Assembly: GCA_959347315.1 (NCBI GenBank)
Contig: OY365809.1
Location: 44,380,471 to 44,444,470, forward strand
Source: Bimastos eiseni
Taxonomy: Eukaryota; Annelida; Clitellata; Crassiclitellata; Lumbricidae
Direction: 5' to 3'
DNA length: 64,000 nucleotides
Part shown: in pieces, positions 23,791 to 36,062 of the stretch
How positions within the stretch are numbered: the stretch's first letter is position 1
How the letters are laid out: each line of letters opens with the position of its first letter
Program-made: the position numbers and the translations under genes
The notes under the pieces: model-generated
Seen by the model: only the letters and a program-made list of their open reading frames with translations
What the model was told of the DNA's origin: nothing
Databases searched by the model: none

Positions 23791-24534
23791 GTGATTTAGA
23801 AGCATGTGACAACTCTTGAGAAGGCCCTATATATATAGACATTTTCGCTTACAGAAACATTTACCGGCCCAAAAATCATCTAGTCAAAAGCTCAAGCAAA
23901 CTTACCAATCGTCGTAGTAGTTTCAGTGTAGCGACACTGTGTGATAGAAAAGATCAATAGCGTCGCCAAGACTCGCCCTCCTCCTTAATCTGCAGGCTTA
24001 GGACTGGCACTGTTAATTTTGCCACAGAAAATACTAGGCGTCTACGTCCGATGCGCAAGCGCTGTCGCTACACAATAGAATGAGTCCAATGTTTGCCACT
24101 ATATTACTAGCATGTAACCGAATCGAAATCCACGCAAGCTGGTTCTAATCTAAGCTTAGGCTACACTGGCTTAATACTGTGTCGGAAGGGGCGTAGCGTG
24201 TCCTGGCATTAAAGAGGCTTAGAATAGACGCAAATCACTTAGTATACACACATGTGTATGCATGCATACGAGTGTATGTGTGTACGTATGTTTGCATGTA
24301 TATAGAGAGACAGATCTCCAGTCTGCAGGGAGGAACTTTTTCAAGAACTCTCTTATCTCCACATTTGCATTGTGCTTGACTTCCTCATCGCGCAAACCCT
24401 GTAGGCAGGCTAATATAATCTCACATTTGCACGAATTTATTTTTTTATTTCGCAAACTATAGGTATCCTGGTATATCCTAAATTGGCAAAAGCTTCCAAG
24501 AAACTGGAACAGAAGAGAAGTTAATCATTCATTC

Positions 24535-24640
24535 ATTACAGAGATTTATATAGCGCCCCTTCAAGGTTACTACTTGATCAGGAGCGCTCCCGACCCCAGC
24601 ACTGCTGAAAAGGACAGTTTTAGGGCGACTATAAAAGGTT
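24535..24640 (-). mobile_element. LINE 3' end remnant
   Basis: tttatatagcgccccttcaag, then gatcaggagcgctcccgacc, is the reverse complement of the terminal motif of the LINE ends at 22370-22560 and 41190-41400. Confidence 0.5.
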
Positions 24641-25012
24641 GTGCCCGTCAACTTGAAGAGGTAACGCATTGCGTCTATGTTGCGAATGCGCCGTCAAACA
24701 AACCTATATCAACAACAACTTCAAGAGGCCCGCGATAGTTCGGTAATATAGCGCCTTCGCTTGTTTAGCCTCGGCATATCTGCAGTCACGGCCTGTTCCT
24801 TCTGTCTACAGCGTGGGATAAGTGGACTCGTTGAGCACAATTGAAAAGCCTCTAAATGTCAATCAACTCAATCGGAGCTGTGAACTCAATGTTTCACGTC
24901 TGCCAGCCGTCAATCAGGCGCAAAATCGGTTGAATTAATTTATGTAAAGCGGATAATTTAATGAGCACCGGACTAAACGGATGAGCGAATTATTGTTGTC
25001 ACACATTAAAGC

Positions 25013-25016
<4 letters not shown>

Positions 25017-25059
<43 letters not shown>

Positions 25060-25060
25060 T
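25017..25060. repeat. (CAGA)n microsatellite
   Basis: About eleven uninterrupted caga units. Confidence 0.95.
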
Positions 25061-25194
25061 GACAGAAAGGCAGAGAGCATACCGGGATGTCGAGCGATAC
25101 ACTACATAAATTGCAGGGTCTATATTACTTAAATATTTAAATACAGTAACACGTGCACACACGTAATTACATGAATAATTGCAATCGCAAAAAT

Positions 25195-25330
25195 CGTGAT
25201 CACCAAACCCAGAAGCGCCACTCAAAAGCCAAGTGTAGGGCACCAGAGTATCCACGAGCGCTGCGTCGAATCAGAGGGGTTGTCCAAAGTTATGGATGGT
25301 CCAGGTTCAATTTCCAGAGGGGCAGAATAT
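25195..25330 (+). repeat. Interspersed repeat B copy
   Basis: aagcgccactcaaaagccaa, then cacgagcgctgcgtcgaatc and agaggggttgtccaaag, match the copies at 5995-6170 and 38098-38305. Confidence 0.6.
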
Positions 25331-25338
25331 CGCCGTTA

Positions 25339-26124
25339 GGGGCCGTCCATAAATGACACGTCACGCGCCTAGGGAGGAGGGGATCACACATCTGTGACGA
25401 TGTGTGACGAGGGAATGGGGGGGGGTTCGACGAAATGTGATGTCACATCATCACATCAAACATCAAAATCCGTAACTTTATTAAAAATTTTAGACAATGA
25501 AACAAGTTTCACATAACTAACAGTAATTATTACCACAATTTACTACAGCACTATTTGTGATTAATATTAATCATGATTTGTGATTGTTTGCTTTACACTC
25601 GGTGTCAATTTTAGAGTTTTGGAAGTGAGGCAGCCATTCTGTATTAACAGGCAAATATACATGCAGGAATCAATCATCCAAACGCACAGGTCACAGAAAG
25701 TCGTTGAAACGAAGAACATGGAGTGCGTGTGGATTAGATATTATTTTATTCCACGAAGGAACATTTTGCTTCAGCGTGCGAGAATGGAGAGGCATAAAGT
25801 TTGAATTGTTTCGAGTTACTGTTACTAAACATTTTTTAAATAATTGTACTGATTCTGCCAGAGAAATTCATCTTAAAGTGGTAATAAATATACTTTCTTC
25901 ATTTTGCTTCGTTCTAGCATTCTAAAAGTATTTCTATAGTTATAATTACTACTTTTTGATAATCATAAGAAAATTTGCATTACAATCTGGACATCTGTTT
26001 TTTTCGGATGGGGGGTCAGAGCTTTGTGACATCATATTTGAGGGGGTCATGGCATTTGTGCCAACTTGTGACGATGAAGGGAGGGGTCCAAAATCGTCCA
26101 AAATTATCATTTATGGAAGACCCC
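25339..26124. mobile_element. PIF/Harbinger-like MITE, 786 bp
   Basis: Ends are ggggccgtccataaatga and, inverted from the right, ggggtcttccataaatga (16 of 18 identical). TTA flanks each side (25336-25338 and 26125-26127), matching the 3-bp TWA target duplication of PIF/Harbinger elements. The interior has no convincing transposase; it includes paired gtgacg/tgtgatgtcacatc blocks near both ends. Confidence 0.7.
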
Positions 26125-27740
26125 TTAACCACACTGTGTGATAACAAGAATCATTAACGTCGCACCAATTGAAATCCGAACGCATGGCATCTGCTTATTC
26201 ACGCTTATTCAAAGATTCTGAGATAAGTACTAGGTAGTGACCGGGAGTCGAGACAGACTGAGACAGGAGAAGGACTATAGATGGGCCTAGAACGCATTGT
26301 TTAGATGGTGAAGAGTTCGCGAAGATATGTTTGCTCGGATCATCGTAGGCAGTGGTTAAATTCAGCGTGATCTCGCCGAATCTGAGATCCGGACCTTTGA
26401 TCTGAGATCCAACAACTCAACCATGAGATCAACCACCTAACATTTCCTAAATACACGTTTTATTTCTAAACTCAAACTTAGACGCCTTGTTTCGGACATT
26501 TTATTCATATATTCTTAAGTGAATAGCATGCATAGCTATTATATCTGTTATAGAATCGCCACTTGGTCTGACTAGGTTTATGTTTTGAATTTTTAAATAT
26601 GTGGAGATCAGGCACTTCTAGATGAGAAATTTGGCCACTGATCGTAAGGAGTTGTAGTTTAGTGATCGGAGTTTGGTGTGTATTCGAAGTTGGATTTATA
26701 ACCAGTGGAGTGATATGAGGATGCATGATAATTATGATGTTGCTGCTTGCACGTATCTTGGTGAAAGCTCTGGCCAGTTAGCTTTGTTGAATTAGTTGCA
26801 ATGCATTAGTTGTGTGAATTGGAGGTCGGTAAAGAGGGAATTGCATAAGTAAGGTTTTGAGTAGGCAATCGAAGTAGAAGCTTTGATGTCGGACGTCACG
26901 AATGTGCATGAAGCAGGCGAAAAAGAAATTGTAGTGTGTTTAAAGGTGTTGACCAAAAGTAATGCCAAGTTTTCAAGCAGAGAGAACAGACGCGAAGGCA
27001 AAGATGTGAGGAGACAGTGGGTATAGATGCGTGGAAGGGTGAGGAATTTTCATGATTTGGCTGCGAAGACATAGCATGATAAATTCTGCCCTATATATAT
27101 AAAATTTATTTCATTTAGCCATTCCATAGCAATTTGTTGATTTAGCTCAAAAGTGCACACACTCCTCGACGGCGTAATTGCGGTTATATTGAATAGCAAT
27201 AATTGTGCGCAAAGAACTTGCTCAGTAAGTAACTCCTTGAACTCGTAATCTTCGCGTTACAGCCGACCGCACCAACCAATTGCGCATGAATATGTGTTCA
27301 CTGAGTTCACACGTATAATACAGACATATGCATACACTCATACATACAGATACACATACATACACATACGCATATACACATACGCACGTACGTCGGGAAA
27401 TGCATACATCCATACATACACATATATACATATAAACCTACACAAATAGGCCTACATATATTCATGCTAACCTGCATGATGCACACATACTTACATGCAA
27501 ACGTATGTAATGTTATATCCTCTGCTTTTGTTGACGTCGTGCGGTTAGGTCACGTGGTCTGTTAGACGAGATCTCATAAGTTCGTGTAGTGAGAATTGGA
27601 CTGTGCGACCTACAATACAGGAAATTACAGAGAGAAGCATATGAAGTGAGACTCAGGTGCAGTTCCAAAGAGAGGCATCGTACTAATCGAGTTATGGCTG
27701 ACTTAGAGGCAAGTTCAGGCATGACTATTCGCATGTTTAA
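26125..27740. other. Intergenic, nothing recognised
   Basis: Short open segments occur but none has a family motif. A loose ataca/cacatac simple-repeat bias runs from 27310 to 27450. Confidence 0.4.
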
Positions 27741-29224
27741 CCCATTAATGCCCTACTTTTTTGTTCTGCAAAATATTTTCAATGTTGGTTATATGCAATG
27801 ACTTTAGATCATATCTCGATTACTTTTGGTCATTTTTCATTTCCCTTTATTTTTATGCAGCTTTGAAGTTTGATCCCATATATGGGATTGTAGGCACGGA
27901 TGATGGCATCAACTTCTAGACCAAACAATATGATAGGGGCCGTTCAAATATTATATAACGCTTAAAATATCAATTTTTGGCCCACCCCTACCCCTAATAA
28001 CGTTATATTACAGTAGATGTGACCCCCACCCCTATATTATGTAACAGATATGCTGGATATAGACCTGAACATCCTGCTGCCAATACATGTGATGACGTGG
28101 AACAGTGGTGTAACCAACTGATCATCAGGATTCCAAGCAATGATCGCATTCTGTTGCTGTCGACACGAGAAGTGTGGCTTCCCTTTGGCCAAGCATAGGC
28201 CTACCTATAGTAGAGCTGCCGCACACAAACTGAATAATATCATCAAAGAATAGTTGATACAAACTGACAGCTGACATTCCTGTTCAAGTAACCTTGGGTT
28301 ACTGGCTGACCATTCAAGGAAATGTGATTATACTGGTAGATTACGCCTGCACCAACTTAGAAGCTGTTGGCGTTCTAGATGCTCCTGCTGTGATTTGCAT
28401 ACGTTTGTTGGTTTCAGGAACTTCATCATTGTCTGAATCACTGTGTAGCTCACGTTCGACTATCAGTTCCATCAAGTGTTGTCGCAACAGCTTCAGCTAG
28501 CTGTGTTGGATGGCTGTGTGGATAATAGAACTGACTAATTTGACAAGTTGTTCATGGAGCCCTTCCTCATCACCACTGTCATCATCAGTTATGTCCCCAA
28601 CATCCGGTAGAGCAATTATATTATAATCCCATAGCGAAGTGATCGGATAACTAGAGCTCACGTAAAACCCTACTTCATTAACCTGGTGTGTGCCTACATC
28701 AGAAAGTTTTAAAAAAAACACCGTTTTCCAAGTATGAGATCATTTATTCACTTTGCAACCATATCGTGAACAAAAAATGCATTTTGGAGCGCATAAAAAG
28801 CATGGTTTGCAGACTACTAAGTAGGTGCAGGCTCTTGTGCTTACAATCCCAAATATGGGATGGGGCTACTGACACCCAGCTGACACTAATTAAACCATTA
28901 TCTGCATAAATGGTGTTTACCTTATTACTAAAATACATTTCTCCAACCAATAAATAAGTTACTTTTGTTTAACAAGAAATGAGCTAATAATGCTAAATTT
29001 TTCAAGCAGCCATATTGGCAGAAAATGAATTTGAAATATGTATCAGGATGTGACGTCACTGAGCCATAAAATATAAAAACTCTGCTAGATGTAAATTTAT
29101 TTTCTGGAAGAACAAATGTCAGTTAGTGAATCAACATAAAAATTATTTGTTACTATGTTATGTTGCAGTCTTTTATAACAGTTTCTAGTGCCATCCCATA
29201 TATGGGATTGTAGGCATTAATGGG
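27741..29224 (-). mobile_element. Defective piggyBac element, 1484 bp
   Basis: The element begins cccattaatgccc and ends taggcattaatggg. The 12-base terminal inverted repeat is flanked on both sides by TTAA (27737-27740 and 29225-29228), the piggyBac target. On the minus strand fragments read ELIVERELHSDSDNDEVPE (about 28480-28410), YQLFFDDIIQFV (about 28260-28225) and LLVSTATE (about 28180), which fit the acidic N-terminus and early core of piggyBac transposases. Frames are broken and the DDD core is not seen. A second repeat starting ggggccgttcaaatattata (27937) has inserted inside. Internal atcccatatatgggat palindromes sit near each end. Confidence 0.8.
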
Positions 29225-29230
29225 TTAATG

Positions 29231-29441
29231 ATTCTCTCTCTCTCTCTCTCTCTCTCTGTCTATCTCTCTTTGTCTGTCCGTCACTCTATCTGTCTGTCTG
29301 TCTGTCTGTCTCCTCTCCTCTCCTCTTCTCTCCTACTCCTAATCTCACTCCCGCTTTGTCGTGTCCCTGTCTGTCTGTTTGTCTGTATACGTCTATATAT
29401 ACATTTATATATATATGTAAGTATGTATGTATGTATGTATG

Positions 29442-29520
<79 letters not shown>

Positions 29521-29521
29521 A

Positions 29522-29552
<31 letters not shown>

Positions 29553-29620
29553 ATATCTATCTATCTATCTATCTATCTATATATCATCTATCGATCCATC
29601 GATCTATCTACCTATCTAGC
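29231..29620. repeat. (CT)n, (CTGT)n and long (CTAT)n microsatellites
   Basis: tctctctc at 29233-29256, ctgtctgt at 29290-29310, then about 140 bases of ctat units (29443-29583) with a few atat interruptions. It begins immediately after the piggyBac right TTAA. The long translated YLSI repeats on the plus strand are artefacts of the microsatellite. Confidence 0.97.
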
Positions 29621-30669
29621 TAGCTGGATATCTACCCTGTTTCCGGAAATAAAGAGTCCCCTAACGATAATATGAAAATAAATAGTAAATAATCGTCGAT
29701 TTTTAAAATTCTAAGACCGTTTTAATCCTGACATATTTATCCACATAATTGTAATTTATGAACGTCCTGCAGTATGCTTAGAAAAAGTACGTCATGATGG
29801 CGTCTTTAAATTACAAAGCTAATGACCGGGAGGAATCTGATCAGCTGGTCATTAAAGCTTCTGATAAGGACAAAGGTTGACACTTTGAACAGCTTTGTAA
29901 TCTAATATAATTGAAATACTAGAATAAATTTAACAACAATTATGGCGTTTATCGAAAACATTTCTAAAAAGTTTTAGTTTCTGCCAATGAATTATAATAA
30001 GCCGTCGATAAATTCCTTAATAGGCCTACCTAAATTTTGATGCAAATGTCGTCGTTATCACGTCAGCAATGGATGACAGGAGCTATCATGATCTATGCAG
30101 TATTAATAAATACATGTGTTTGTCAGGATCAAAACGGTTTTGGAATTATGAAAATCGACGAATACTTACTCTTTTTATTTTCATATTATCACCCTTTATA
30201 TCCGGAGACAGTGTAACTATCTAGATATCTAGATACCTGCCTGCCTGACTGCCGATCCATCCATCTATATATCTAAGTCTATCCATCCATCCATCTATCT
30301 ATCTAAGTCTATGCAACCATCTCGTGCTGAGAAGGAAGAGAGCATGGTCAATGGTACCCCACTGGTGGCGAATCCACTTCAACTAACCCGTTGCCTCTCA
30401 CTGTTATATTTGGCCTACATTAAACCTATTATAAACATGTACTTGTACTTTGCTATGACCATTATCAATCAACCGCAGATGTCCTCGCTGATTAAAAAAA
30501 ACTTACAGTTAATTATGTCAATTACTGTAATTAACTAATTACGGAGTAGGTCAGCTTCTTTGGCTTCAGGTCTCCATGATTCGTTCGCCGTAACTATCGG
30601 GTCATTGTCGTCTGTAAATTACTTCCGGTTTCTTACAATGTAGCGTTTGATCGTATTGTGATCTAGATA

Positions 30670-30860
30670 TCCTCTTATTTCAGTAGTTGGGGTGTTGAAA
30701 TGCCAATCAAGAGCTCAAGGGTTCAAATCCCTCAGTTAGGGCAAAAACTTAGTGCCAGATTTCTGCTCCACCTGCACCCTTTATCCAGTTCAGTAATAGT
30801 TACTACACTGACCGTACACTGTCGGTGGGAAGATGAGACGTTTATGGAGAGGACTCGCCA
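30670..30860 (+). repeat. Possible tRNA-derived SINE
   Basis: gggttcaaatccc at 30719-30731 is a good tRNA T-arm/B-box match, preceded by ttggggtgttgaaatgccaa, which could be a decayed A-box region, and followed by an unrelated body that runs into a microsatellite, a common SINE tail arrangement. Confidence 0.4.
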
Positions 30861-30861
30861 C

Positions 30862-31044
30862 CCATATATATATACATATATATATACATATATATATACA
30901 TATATATATACATATATATATACATATATATATACATATATATATACATATATATATACATATATATATATATACATATATACATATATATATACATATA
31001 TATATACATATATATATACATATATATATATATACATATATATA
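30862..31044. repeat. (ATATATAC)n microsatellite
   Basis: About 20 units of an 8-base tatatatac motif with two longer interruptions at 30961-30982 and 31021-31033. It reads open in several frames on both strands only because the unit is stop-free; these are not genes. Confidence 0.97.
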
Positions 31045-32050
31045 ATGTGCAGAGGTTACGAAAATGACGGCGCTAACACTGCGTACTCATGGCTGCCTCG
31101 GGGCTTAAGAGTATTGCTCATCTTCTTCTTCTTTTCCTCCTCTTCCTCCTTCACCTCTTCCCTTTTCCTCCATTTCCCTGCCTTTCGCTCCTCTTTGCAT
31201 CCTCTTTCATGTCCATTCCCTCCATCTCCTTCTCATCCCTTGCTCTCCTCCTCCACCTGCTCCTCCTCCTCCTTCTAATTCTCTTTCTAAGTCTAATTAG
31301 AATTCATGCATGTATGCATAAATGTATGTAAATCAACATGTTTGTACTTCATGTGTGTACATTGCATGTGTGCGTACAACTCTACATGTATGTATCTGTC
31401 AATGTTAGTATTGTGTATGTTTGAATGAATTTACGTTATCTGCCTATGTATGATTGAATGCATGCATATATTATGTCTAGTGCTTAATTAACTTTTATGA
31501 ATGACTTACCTATTCTTACCTGTTCCAAAGCCTACACATAATTTCCGGGCATCATCAATACAGTGTGTATATATCACATTATATAACCTAGGCTAGTACG
31601 ACTGAATGAATAGGCCTGTGCTTGTAATACTGAGTCACTGAGTGACAGGTCATTGCTCAGAAGGCCTCGAGTGGGAGACATACTTAGGAAGACCCTCCCC
31701 TCCGACACAGTAAGACTCCCTCAAAGGAAGACCCCCAAGTCTTACATGTCCGTGACACATCGCCGATTATAGTTGGCCATTTGGGCACGTACGCATGTGG
31801 GCATAATATTTTATTTGTATATAACAAATATATATATATATTGGATAAATAAATAAATTAATGCATATAAAATATTATCAGTGCAAGTATGTATGTAGGT
31901 CTGTGTTTGCATGTTTCTATGTTTGTCTGTAGACCTATATAATGTTTGAGTGCTTATATATGTATGTATGACTGTATGTATGTATGCGTGTAAATATGTT
32001 TGTGTATGTATGTATGTGTGTATGTATGCATGCGTGCATGCATTTATAGA
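31045..32050. other. Intergenic, pyrimidine tract and loose microsatellites
   Basis: A ctcctcttcc-type pyrimidine tract at 31110-31290 is followed by scattered atgtatg runs (31310-31420 and 31880-32045). No gene is recognised. Confidence 0.5.
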
Positions 32051-32054
32051 ACAA

Positions 32055-32290
32055 AGCATTGGTAGAATAGAACATGAATAGATTAGAACATGAATAGATT
32101 AGAACATGAATAGAATAGAGCATTAATAGAATAGAACATGAATAGAATAGAACATGAATAGAATAGAGCATTAATAGAATAGAACATGAATAGAATAGAA
32201 CATTAATAGAATAGAACATGAATAGAATAGAACATGAATAGAATAGAACATGAATAGAATAGAACATGAATAGGATAGAGCATGAGTTAA
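32055..32290. repeat. Minisatellite of aatagaatagaacatg units
   Basis: Tandem 15- to 16-base units alternating gaacatgaatagaatag with gagcattaatagaatag. Its open translation (FYSCSILFM on the minus strand) reflects the repeat. Confidence 0.9.
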
Positions 32291-33404
32291 CTAGAATGTC
32301 AATAGAGAATAGTATTATAAATAGAGTCAAACTTTAAAGAATCGGTTAGGTCATATCTGCTGCCACAATTACCGCTTAGCGTAGGCCATTATACACATCA
32401 GAGTATGGTCATCATAATAACCTATGTAAATTATTTTCAGACTTATCTGTCAATCAATCGAACACGTACCCGCCTCTTTCAATCCATCAAGCAGCCAATG
32501 CCAGAAGAAGACCTGGCTGTGGTTCCTCTACAGCCCTCAACTATAGCACGGCTCTGGGTCGCGACCTCCTAATAGTACAACGAACGAAGACTTACATCCT
32601 GTTCTCGTATGCATGACGTCATCAGTCGACGTCATTTCCTGTCAACGCGACCCCCAAGCGGACATTCCTGAGGGCACCGCGAGTTACATCGCCACATAAC
32701 AAGTTTAGTCTCAACTACTGGTAGGACACATGCACACTGACGACGCTATTATTCTTATCGTTACCATTGGACACATACAGACAGACAAATGGACACACTC
32801 AATGACAAACACACAAACGGACAGAGAGGAACACGCAAGAGGCAAACAAGGCTGACAGGTCGTGATGTATAGGGATCACGTGCAAATACTTGAGTGTACG
32901 ACCATAGTCCGTGTTTAAGCTGTTTATAGGCCTTTAATATTATGCACAACGGGACTATAATTATGTACACTCTGAACCTAGGCTTAGGCTTTCCTGAGGC
33001 CTAAAAATTAGCATTGTGCTGTTCCGTGGTGAAAACGGCGCACAGTGCTTATGCCTAATAGAGACAGTAGCCGTTGCAGAAAGGGCTTGAGGACCTGGCT
33101 GTCACCTTACATTTGCTGCTGAAATGCTGCTCCCCAACTAAACAATTGGGTTCTCCTGCTGATCCCCAAGTGATCAACCTGGGCATCATCTTAAGGGCTA
33201 ATGCTCCCCCAATGAGCTATTGGGTTCTCCTGGTGTTCCACCCTCCACCAAACGTGCGGGAACCCTGGACTGTCTGAATTCACCCCACCAAGATTCATTA
33301 TAATCTAATAATCTAATAAAAATCATTTGAGACTAAATTATGGGGAACGTAGGGTGCTCGACAGAGTAGTGGATAGCGTCAAATTCATGGGACTCACAAT
33401 TCAC

Positions 33405-33470
33405 CATTCTTCTTTGCATTCTTCTTTGCATTCTTCTTTGCATTCTTCTTTGCATTCTTCTTTGCATTCT
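33405..33470. repeat. 12-bp minisatellite ttctttgcattc
   Basis: Five near-perfect tandem units, followed by a degenerate cttctt tract to 33560. Confidence 0.9.
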
Positions 33471-33560
33471 TAATCGTTCTATTCTTCTTCTTTGCATTTT
33501 TACTCATATTCTTCTTCTTTTTCTTTTTCCTCTCCTTCCTCTCCTACTCCTCTTCTTTTT

Positions 33561-34639
33561 ATTCTCAATCCTCTTTGCATTATTTGTTCTTCCTCCAATT
33601 CTTCTTAATATTTCCGATCTGCTCTTAAAGTGATAAACTATACAACCGATTGTCAATCAAAGTTGCATTCATAAATATTCATAAGTGTTTTAATGAGGTC
33701 ATATTCTAATGATAACAGTCAGATGACTCTGATTAGGCCTATTGTATATTTTATTACTTGCATCTATCACGGTAACCTTTAAACTGCTAGGGGTCGTTGT
33801 TAGGTCGTAAAATTCATTTGACCTCTTCCGACCCGACCTCGTTGCATAAACTTAGTTTGGACCAGGGTGGGAAACCAAGATTTATATAAACCAATTTTTA
33901 TATGTAACTAGCGACGATTGACATTCCTAAGTAGTAGCAAATTCAAATTAGTTAATTTTAGCAAGTGAAAATACACAGACTCCTTCAAAAAATAATTCTA
34001 GCTGAGTATAAGCAACCTGTAGTAATTTAAATGATAGAACATGCTTTAGTTGACCAAACACAGGCCATGATTTCTTAAATGGATGTAATTCCAGGTTAGG
34101 CAAACGACGAATGACGGTTAGGATGTTTTTTTCAAAACCGAGATCTACGTGGGTCTTAATGCAAATGACCTGGCGTCGATACGATCAAAGACTCCATGAT
34201 AAGCTTCAACTTGTCTGTAGTTGGGTGTAGGGGGTGTATCCGAACTTATATTAAACAGGCGTTCATAAAAAGATGTTGTAAACTAATCATGACTTTTGTA
34301 TTAGACGATAACGTATTTAGACTCGGATAATATCCCGCTGCCAACAACTTGCTGACATAAATACTTAACCTTTGACGAGTAACGTCTTATAATTTCATAA
34401 TATTTGAGGTTTTTAAACAAGATGCCATGATCCACCGTTTCAAAACTTCGCGACTGTTCACACTCTGACAGTGCCAGTTTCAAGCTTCGATAAACGAGGA
34501 GGGCGAAGCTTATAATCTACTAATGATCTTTGTCATCAGCTTATCACACTGTGTCGTTAAATTGAAACAACTGCCACTATCATCGTATCCAATGCTTTTG
34601 ATAAGTCTATAACGATTCTAGGCTTGTATACATATGATA
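33561..34639. other. Intergenic, nothing recognised except repeat C
   Basis: No coding signal is seen. 34455-34580 is a plus-strand copy of repeat C (ctctgacagtgccagttt, then acgaggagggcgaagct). Confidence 0.4.
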
Positions 34640-36062
34640 CATATGCACGACTTGGAACTTCGAGACCAAGACGAGACCGATACAGTGAGGTATCGAGACC
34701 GAGACCGAGATCAAGACAGTGAGGTATACCAAGAGTCAAAGACGGAAAATGAGATCGAGACTGTGAGACTAGGTCCAAGACAGTACAAGACAGTTAAAGA
34801 CAAGTGATTTTAAACAAAAGGCTGTAAAATATTCATTGTATAAGTTTTCGGGAATAAGGTTCATTTATAATTTCAATTTGATTTTAAACGTACCAATTAG
34901 CGAGAACAATTTTTCTTTCTTCTGCTGCTTTAACCTTTTCTGTACCTTTTCGTCCACCTGTTTTCTGAATAGTACATTGTTGTATGCAAGACATAAAACT
35001 TCAAGACCAAGACGAGACCGAGACAGTGAGGTGCCGAGACCGAGACCGAGACAGTATGTTCAAGACAGTACGAGACAGTACGAGAGGGTAAAAGACAAGT
35101 GATCCTATATAAAATGCTGTAAAAAGCTAATGTATCAGTTTTCGGGAATAATTTTTATTTGTAATTTCAATTTGAAACTTATAATGTATATAGCACAAAT
35201 TCCTGAGAACTGTTTTTATATTACCACACAAGATTTTAAGACAGTTCACGCGAAACTTATCGAGATCGCTTGATCGAGACAGAACAAGACATTCATTTCA
35301 AGACAGTTTCTAAAAATTCGAGACACTACCTCGAGACCGAGACCGAGAGAGCAGGCTTCCGAGACCGAGACCGAGAAACTAAAAAAACTGTCTCGAGACG
35401 TCTCGAGGCCGAGACACTGTCTCGAGACCATACAACTCTGGAATAGTATAAAGAAAGCCTTTTTAAACACGCCTGAAATCTTCTAGACGATTTTAAACAA
35501 GCAAATTTCATACCAAATATCAAACGAAATAATATATTTGTGACAAATTCTCAGGCCTATTCGCCCTGAGAAACTCGAAGTTGTACCGATCGTTTCGGTC
35601 ATGTTGGCTTTTTTAGAAAGCCAACATGACACTAACGAGTTTACACTAACGAGTAAAAAAGCTAAACAAGCGGCAAGTCATTGCCATTGTTTGTCAAAAC
35701 TTCAAATTGCGTAAACGCAGCTTCACAATTTCAGGTTCTCTCTCAGACACCATTGCACTTTGAGATAATCAAAAATGATTTCAGTGTTATGTGGCTGACG
35801 CGTTAACCAGAATGGCCGTTTTTCAAATCATCCAGTTTTAGTTTATAGCGCAAGATTTTAAGACAGCTGACGCGAGACTTATCGAGACCGCTTGTTCGAG
35901 ACAGAATAAGACATTCACTTCAAGACAGTTTCTAAAAATTCGAGACACTACCTCGAGACCGAGACCGAGATCAAGACAACAGGTGACCGAGACCGAGACA
36001 CTAACAAAAACTATCTCGAGACGACTCGAGACCGAGACATTGTCTCGAGACCATGCAACTCC
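34640..36062. mobile_element. Non-autonomous hAT element, outer copy
   Basis: It shares its interior (aaggctgtaaaata, ttttcgggaataaggttcat, tctgaatagtataaagaaag, gaccgcttgttcgagacag) and gagaccgagacc-rich ends with the MITE at 14686-15533. The outer termini are degraded. It is interrupted after 34974 by a sibling element and resumes at 35441. Confidence 0.8.
34975..35440. mobile_element. hAT MITE nested in a sibling, 466 bp
   Basis: Starts cattgttgtatgcaag and ends gagaccatacaactctg. It is flanked by the perfect 8-bp duplication gaatagta (34967-34974 and 35441-35448). Joining the flanks restores the continuous outer-element sequence seen in the copy near 14985-15005. It is shorter than the 14.7 kb copy, so it is an internal-deletion derivative. 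Confidence 0.92.

Noticed and set aside
29228..29675. Long open frames of repeated IYLS residues
   Set aside because: They are translations of the (CTAT)n microsatellite, open in several frames at once.
30700..31278. 192-codon open frame on plus and a 101-codon one on minus
   Set aside because: Openness comes from the stop-free ATATATAC unit; the rest is a pyrimidine tract without motifs.
31935..32330. 131-codon minus-strand frame rich in FYSCSILFM
   Set aside because: Direct translation of the gaatagaacat minisatellite.
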